In this document: in pieces, positions 59,987 through 64,000 of the stretch
How positions within the stretch are numbered: position 1 is the first letter of the stretch
Layout of the letters: every line of letters begins with the position of its first letter
NCBI GenBank assembly: GCA_020635795.1
Contig: JACJZD010000001.1
Location: 1,621,001 to 1,685,000, forward strand
Length of the DNA: 64,000 nt
Direction of reading: 5' to 3'
Source of the DNA: Flavobacteriales bacterium
Lineage (GTDB): Bacteria > Bacteroidota > Bacteroidia > Flavobacteriales_E > Vicingaceae
Program-made: the position numbers and the translations under genes
Notes under the pieces: generated by a model
What the model was told of the DNA's origin: nothing
What the model saw: the letters and a program-made list of their open reading frames with translations, nothing else
Database searches by the model: none

Positions 59987-60016
59987 CAAATTTATAAATT
60001 TGAATCACCAAATCAA
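59987..60016 (-). promoter_or_regulatory. Promoter of the nqrABCDEF operon
   Basis: On the minus strand, TTG (60016-60014) is followed after exactly 19 bases by TAAATTTG (59994-59987), a perfect Bacteroidota promoter. Transcription would start near 59981, about 20 bases before the nqrA ATG. Confidence 0.75.
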
Positions 60017-60109
60017 GTATTTTTAAAGAAAAATATCACAATTTTGATAGGGAAGTTTTAATCATCGTTCAATCAGGTTATTTTACTGATAAACAAATAA
60101 ATTATAGCA

Positions 60110-61453
60110 TTGAAAAAAATCAACATTCTAGTTTTCATTATCGGATTCTCCATTTCTTCGTATGGAAAAAATCCTTTATCTACTAATAAAGTTCAACCAA
60201 ATGATACGTTAGACGAGTATACTCAAAAGAATTTTGTAAGAAATGACGATTATACTTACAATAAAAACATTAAATCTGTTCAGTTTTACAACACTTCTAA
60301 CATTATGAGTTATCCCATTATTACCTTGGGCGACCCTAACAAACTAAAGATTTCTTTTGATGATTTTGGTCTTGAATTAAAATACTATCACTACACCATT
60401 ATTCATTGCAACGCCAATTGGGAAAAATCTGACCTTAGACAAAACCAATATTTAGCCTACAACTACGAAGATGACATTAAAAACTATAAATATTCGTTAA
60501 ATACCGACAATCAATTTATTCATTATAGCATCGAACTCCCCAACGAGTTTATTAGTCCAATTATATCAGGCAATTATATTTTAAAGGTTTATGATGGCTA
60601 TGATACCGAAAAAGTTATTATTACCAAACGTTTTATGGTTGCAGAAAATAAGGTTGAAATAACTCATGCTGTTAAAGAAGCGACCAATGTAATGGAGCGT
60701 TTTTCTAGACAAGAAATAGATTTTAAAATAGACCATAAAAATGTACAAATACAAAACCCTTACGAACAAGTAAAAGTGGTGTTGATGCAAAACTACCGTT
60801 GGGATAATGCCATAACAGGGTTAAAACCTCGATATGTGAATGGCTCGTTGCTCGATTACAATTATGAAGAAGAAAATGTTTTTGATGGCTCAAACGAATT
60901 TAGAAATTTTGACATGAAATCATTAATGTTTCAAAGCATTAATGTTAAGCGTATGCAGTATGAACAAAAAGACAAACGTGTTCACATTTATTTGGTTGAT
61001 GACGAAAGCCGAGCATACAAACGCTATCTCTCCTCGCCAGATTTGAACGGTAATTTTTTAATAAAACGTGATGAAAGCATTACAGATTCTGACATTGAAG
61101 CTAACTATGTTAAAGTTCATTTTTCGTTAAAACAATACCCTCAATTAAAAGACGGAACTGTTTACATTTTTGGAAAATTAACTGACTGGAAATTTAAAGA
61201 AGAGTTTAAAATGAGTTATGATACTCTTAACAACACCTACGAGCAAGTGGTTTTATTGAAACAAGGGTATTACAACTACATGTATTGCGTGGTAAAAGAT
61301 GGAGCTAAAAATAAAGGTGATTTAACTACTTATGAAGGGTCGTTTTTTGAAACCGAAAATGACTATTCCATTTTAGTTTATTACCGAAACCCAACACTCT
61401 TTTACGATGAATTGATTGGTATAAAAACATTTAATTCGGTTAAACGTAATTAA
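60110..61453 (+). CDS. DUF5103 protein, type IX secretion plug-like
   Basis: The 447-residue exported protein (signal INILVFIIGFSISSYG) matches DUF5103: YNKNIKSVQFYNTSNIMSYPIITLG, LKYYHYTIIHCNANWEKSDLRQNQYL, ISGNYILKVYDGYDTEKVIITKRFMV, and a carbohydrate-module-like C-terminal part (VYIFGKLTDWKF). A member of this family was found as the plug of the SprA translocon in the type IX secretion system. That role fits the T9SS-tailed M1 peptidase in this window. The start is TTG at 60110, giving the signal peptide. Confidence 0.88.
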   Translation: MKKINILVFIIGFSISSYGKNPLSTNKVQPNDTLDEYTQKNFVRNDDYTYNKNIKSVQFYNTSNIMSYPIITLGDPNKLKISFDDFGLELKYYHYTIIHCNANWEKSDLRQNQYLAYNYEDDIKNYKYSLNTDNQFIHYSIELPNEFISPIISGNYILKVYDGYDTEKVIITKRFMVAENKVEITHAVKEATNVMERFSRQEIDFKIDHKNVQIQNPYEQVKVVLMQNYRWDNAITGLKPRYVNGSLLDYNYEEENVFDGSNEFRNFDMKSLMFQSINVKRMQYEQKDKRVHIYLVDDESRAYKRYLSSPDLNGNFLIKRDESITDSDIEANYVKVHFSLKQYPQLKDGTVYIFGKLTDWKFKEEFKMSYDTLNNTYEQVVLLKQGYYNYMYCVVKDGAKNKGDLTTYEGSFFETENDYSILVYYRNPTLFYDELIGIKTFNSVKRN

Positions 61454-61457
61454 ACGC

Positions 61458-61479
61458 CACTTGTGAATAAGTGTTTTTA
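61458..61479 (+). terminator. Weak terminator after the DUF5103 gene
   Basis: A 5-bp stem CACTT / AAGTG with a six-base loop followed by five T residues, four bases after the stop. Confidence 0.5.
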
Positions 61480-61520
61480 TTAGTCAATAAACCCCAAGCT
61501 AAGAACCCTATTTTTGTGTT

Positions 61521-62690
61521 GTGAAATTATCTAGGATACTACTTTTTTTCATTATTGCATTTTCTTCTGTTTTAGCCAAAGCAGAAGTGTTAAACATTGG
61601 TGTTTTAGCCAATAAAAAAGTTACCTCTTTTATTTTTTCACCTCAAGTTGGTAGCTACAACATTTACACCGAAAACGGCAAACTTTTAGAAATATCAATT
61701 GAAGATATTGTACAACTCTCCTACTCTAATAACAATATAACTTTAAAAACCTTAGACAAGGATTTAGGTAGCTTTAAAAAGGTTAAGTTTATTGGTACGT
61801 CTTGGAGAAATTCGTTTAAAATTAAAACAAACAAACCTGAGGGTAAAATCACTTTTTATGAAGATAATTTATTGGTGAGTATCAATAATTATTACAACCA
61901 ACTTACCTTAATTAATAATGTTGATATTGACAATTATGTTGGTGGCGTGGTTGAGTCGGAAGTAGGAAGAAGTCCGCCTGCAGAATACTTTAAACTACAA
62001 GCCATTATTTGCAGAACCTATGCATTAAAAAACATTGACAGACACCAGCCCGAAGGGTTTAGTTTGTGCGACCAAGTGCATTGCCAAGCTTATAATGGAC
62101 AACCAAAATCGATAATTATAAAGGAAGCTGCCATTGCAACTAAAAACATAGTAATTGTAGATAGCGACATTAATTTAATTACCGCTACATTCTACTCCAA
62201 TTGTGGCGGACAAACTGCTAACTCGGAAGATGTTTGGCGACAAAGCGTGTATTATTTACGTTCGGTAACCGATACCTTTTGTAGAAAAGAGAACAATGCC
62301 ATTTGGACAAAAAAGATACCTAAAACCGATTGGATAAACTACCTTACCGATAAACACAACCACCCAAAAGAAGAGCTTTACCAAGAATGTGGTTTAGATT
62401 ATTTTCAATGCCGACGCGAACAGCATTTTGAAAACCAAAACATTAAAATACCGTTTGTTGATTTACGAAAAGACTGGAATTTAAAATCGGCTTTGTTTGA
62501 TGTGGTAGCCACCGACAACGAAATTATTTTACAAGGTAAAGGCTACGGGCATGGCGTTGGATTATGCCAAGAAGGTGCTATGCGTATGGCAAAGCTAGGC
62601 TACTCGTATGCCGAAATTTTACATTTTTACTACAAAGATGTACACATGATTGATTTACAAGCTTTGGATTTTTTTAAGGAAGATTTTTAG
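61521..62690 (+). CDS. SpoIID/LytB-domain protein
   Basis: At 389 residues, with a signal peptide (LLFFIIAFSSVLAKA), this carries the SpoIID/LytB domain: VDIDNYVGGVVESEVGRSPPAEYFKLQAIICRTYAL, SLCDQVHCQAYNGQP, ITATFYSNCGGQTANSEDVW, and QGKGYGHGVGLCQEGAMRMAKLGYSYAEILHFYYKDV. The family includes lytic transglycosylases that cut peptidoglycan glycan strands lacking stem peptides; the catalytic glutamate lies in the VESEVG region. The GTG at 61521 is the apparent start, with no ATG that would preserve the signal. Confidence 0.88.
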   Translation: MKLSRILLFFIIAFSSVLAKAEVLNIGVLANKKVTSFIFSPQVGSYNIYTENGKLLEISIEDIVQLSYSNNNITLKTLDKDLGSFKKVKFIGTSWRNSFKIKTNKPEGKITFYEDNLLVSINNYYNQLTLINNVDIDNYVGGVVESEVGRSPPAEYFKLQAIICRTYALKNIDRHQPEGFSLCDQVHCQAYNGQPKSIIIKEAAIATKNIVIVDSDINLITATFYSNCGGQTANSEDVWRQSVYYLRSVTDTFCRKENNAIWTKKIPKTDWINYLTDKHNHPKEELYQECGLDYFQCRREQHFENQNIKIPFVDLRKDWNLKSALFDVVATDNEIILQGKGYGHGVGLCQEGAMRMAKLGYSYAEILHFYYKDVHMIDLQALDFFKEDF

Positions 62691-62691
62691 A

Positions 62692-63963
62692 TTACTCAAT
62701 AATCATTATCATTTTTCCTTCCTGATGTACTTCTACCACATTTTCTTTTTCAATTATCATGGTAGGTATACCATCAAAATCGGTCACTTTTCCTTTTACT
62801 TTTATTTCTTGTCCATCAAATTCAGTTAAAGGGTCGTAACTAAAGTTAGGGATGTCTTTTGCCCAAATTACTACAGTAAAAATTTGATTGGGGTAGCTTT
62901 TATCTAAATTAAAAAACAAGTGTCCTCCTTTGGTTTTTCTAGAATTTACTACTGTACCTTGTACTGTTATAGCTTTACCTGATTTCATATGGTTTTTAGC
63001 AACAACAGTATTAAAAACTCCAGGAGGCAAAGTGGCCTGTGATAAAGGTTTTACATCGTTTTTTTGTTTTTCGGGCAACCAATCCGTAATAATTTTTTGA
63101 TCTTCTAAAAACTCTTCTATTGAATCGTTTAGTTGATAATAAAAATTAATACCCGTTACTTTTTCTATTTCATTGATAGAAACTGCATAAGAAGAAATGG
63201 GGTATTCTAATTTTTTGTTGGGCATAACAAAACCAATAGCTCTATTGTTGGTTAAATCCACTGCTACTTTGTAATAAAACTCTGGCAAGCTAACTTTATT
63301 CGGGCTACGTTCAACTTTGGGTAGCGTATCATACAAAACAGGACCAGTAACCATGTAAAGCTGAACATCTGGATTACTGACAATATACTCTCTAAACATC
63401 CCTTCTAAATCTGCCCATTTACCCCTATTAAACTGTGGTTCTTGTGGCGACATGTTGGAATAATAAAACGATTCAGACAAAGCTTTTTTCGACCATTTAA
63501 AATCTGCCGAAGGTGCTAAATGACCTCTATCGTAACCATAACCGTCGTATTTGTATTTTCCGTTGGCTTGTTTGGTTTTTAAAAAGAAATCTTCATCATT
63601 AGTACTACCCGTTTTGATTAATGGGTCTGGTCTAAAATTATTCGACCTACTTTCAGTTCCATTAACAATGTCAGGCAAAATAATGTGAGCGACCCATTTG
63701 GCTTGTTCGTGTTTTTCGGCATAAACCAAACACATGGCAGAGTGGCAAATAATTTCTTCGTCAGGACTTGTTTCTGGAACACCAATCTTGGCTAAATCTT
63801 CTCGAATTTTTTCGAGTTTTAGTTCATTGAGTTGTTCAACTAATTGGGCATTTTTTTCGCCAACCAACTCCAACTCTTTTTCGAGTTTGTCAATTTTTTC
63901 TTGCGTAGTTTGTGCAAAAAGTAAAAACGGAATAAAGTATAAAAGGATAAGAAAAACTCGCAT
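62692..63963 (-). CDS. Secreted DNA/RNA non-specific endonuclease (NUC1) with C-terminal OB-like domain
   Basis: The 423-residue exported protein (signal FLILLYFIPFLLFAQ) has a coiled-coil start (EKIDKLEKELELVGEKNAQLVEQL), then a NUC1 nuclease domain with the active-site motif YDRGHLAPSADFKW (DRGH) and the metal-binding asparagine region SPQEPQFNRGKWADLE. The last 120 residues look like an OB-fold (AITVQGTVVNSRKTKGGHLFFNLDKSYPNQIF, EIKVKGKVTDFDGIPTMIIE). It should degrade nucleic acids in the periplasm or outside the cell. It converges on the SpoIID-like gene with one base between stops. Confidence 0.92.
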   Translation of the reverse strand: MRVFLILLYFIPFLLFAQTTQEKIDKLEKELELVGEKNAQLVEQLNELKLEKIREDLAKIGVPETSPDEEIICHSAMCLVYAEKHEQAKWVAHIILPDIVNGTESRSNNFRPDPLIKTGSTNDEDFFLKTKQANGKYKYDGYGYDRGHLAPSADFKWSKKALSESFYYSNMSPQEPQFNRGKWADLEGMFREYIVSNPDVQLYMVTGPVLYDTLPKVERSPNKVSLPEFYYKVAVDLTNNRAIGFVMPNKKLEYPISSYAVSINEIEKVTGINFYYQLNDSIEEFLEDQKIITDWLPEKQKNDVKPLSQATLPPGVFNTVVAKNHMKSGKAITVQGTVVNSRKTKGGHLFFNLDKSYPNQIFTVVIWAKDIPNFSYDPLTEFDGQEIKVKGKVTDFDGIPTMIIEKENVVEVHQEGKMIMIIE

Positions 63964-64000
63964 TGAAATTGTTTTATTTATTCAAAAATACAATAAATTA

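Noticed and set aside
1..64000. CRISPR arrays, tRNA or rRNA genes, prophage
   Set aside because: No regularly spaced direct repeats of CRISPR type, no cloverleaf-like sequences with a CCA or T-loop motif, and no phage structural genes were seen on reading both strands.

Overview
The window looks like a chromosomal segment of a low-GC, marine-type Bacteroidota bacterium, most likely of the Flavobacteriales. The signs are a Bacteroidota-type primary sigma factor without region 1.1, promoter boxes of the TTG-N19-TAnnTTTG type, a type IX secretion (T9SS) sorting tail on an M1 peptidase, a T9SS plug-like DUF5103 protein, a six-gene Na+-pumping NADH:quinone reductase operon, and frequent TTG starts. 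I see no tRNA, rRNA or CRISPR array. No gap of more than 300 bases lacks a gene or a described element.

Layout. 1-6.4 kb: 5' end of a Leu/Glu-type dehydrogenase, an ABC exporter, rplS, an OmpA-like protein, a REP-associated transposase between inverted hairpins, cinA, and a DUF4197 lipoprotein. 6.4-15 kb: Nudix hydrolase, membrane glycosyltransferase-like protein, etfB-etfA, bifunctional nuclease family protein, nucleoside transporter, and a recG carrying a DUF559 nuclease domain in frame inside its helicase core. 15.1-18.3 kb: an accessory block. 18.3-29.4 kb: methyltransferase, phosphohexomutase, DinB protein, cation efflux, an M16 peptidase pair, STAS-like protein, rhomboid protease, DjlA-like protein, and the primary sigma factor. 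29.5-44.8 kb: a large envelope protein with ten Cys-His...His-Gly-Asp repeats, methyltransferase, NlpC/P60, CoA-transferase, TPR protein, coaE-ybbR-yajC-DUF1573, a T9SS-exported M1 peptidase, acyl-CoA ligase, YwqK-like protein, NhaC antiporter and recX. 44.8-52.2 kb: MFS and ABC transporters and a PaaZ-like / enoyl-CoA hydratase cluster. 52.4-53.8 kb: a solitary accessory gene. 53.8-60 kb: nqrABCDEF. 60-64 kb: DUF5103, SpoIID-like and NUC1 nuclease genes.

The most interesting structure is the set of accessory genes at 15.1-18.3 kb (three units) and 52.4-53.8 kb (one unit). Each unit begins with GTT plus a short sequence that is the reverse complement of a sequence after its last gene. Each unit then ends in an imperfect hairpin bounded by AAC (AACAAT in three of four) and AACGTT. 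This is the logic of integron gene cassettes and their attC sites: a unit's own ends match each other, while the ends of neighbouring units do not. No integrase is visible here, so these look like integrase-less cassette clusters. Cargo: two unknown proteins, a split HipA toxin-antitoxin operon (hipB-hipS-hipT type) controlled by four regularly phased operators, and a TPR-like exported protein.

The other strong oddities are the RecG-DUF559 chimera and the CH/HGD repeat protein with a recent 258-bp internal duplication. All functional names rest on reading motifs by eye; no database search was run.
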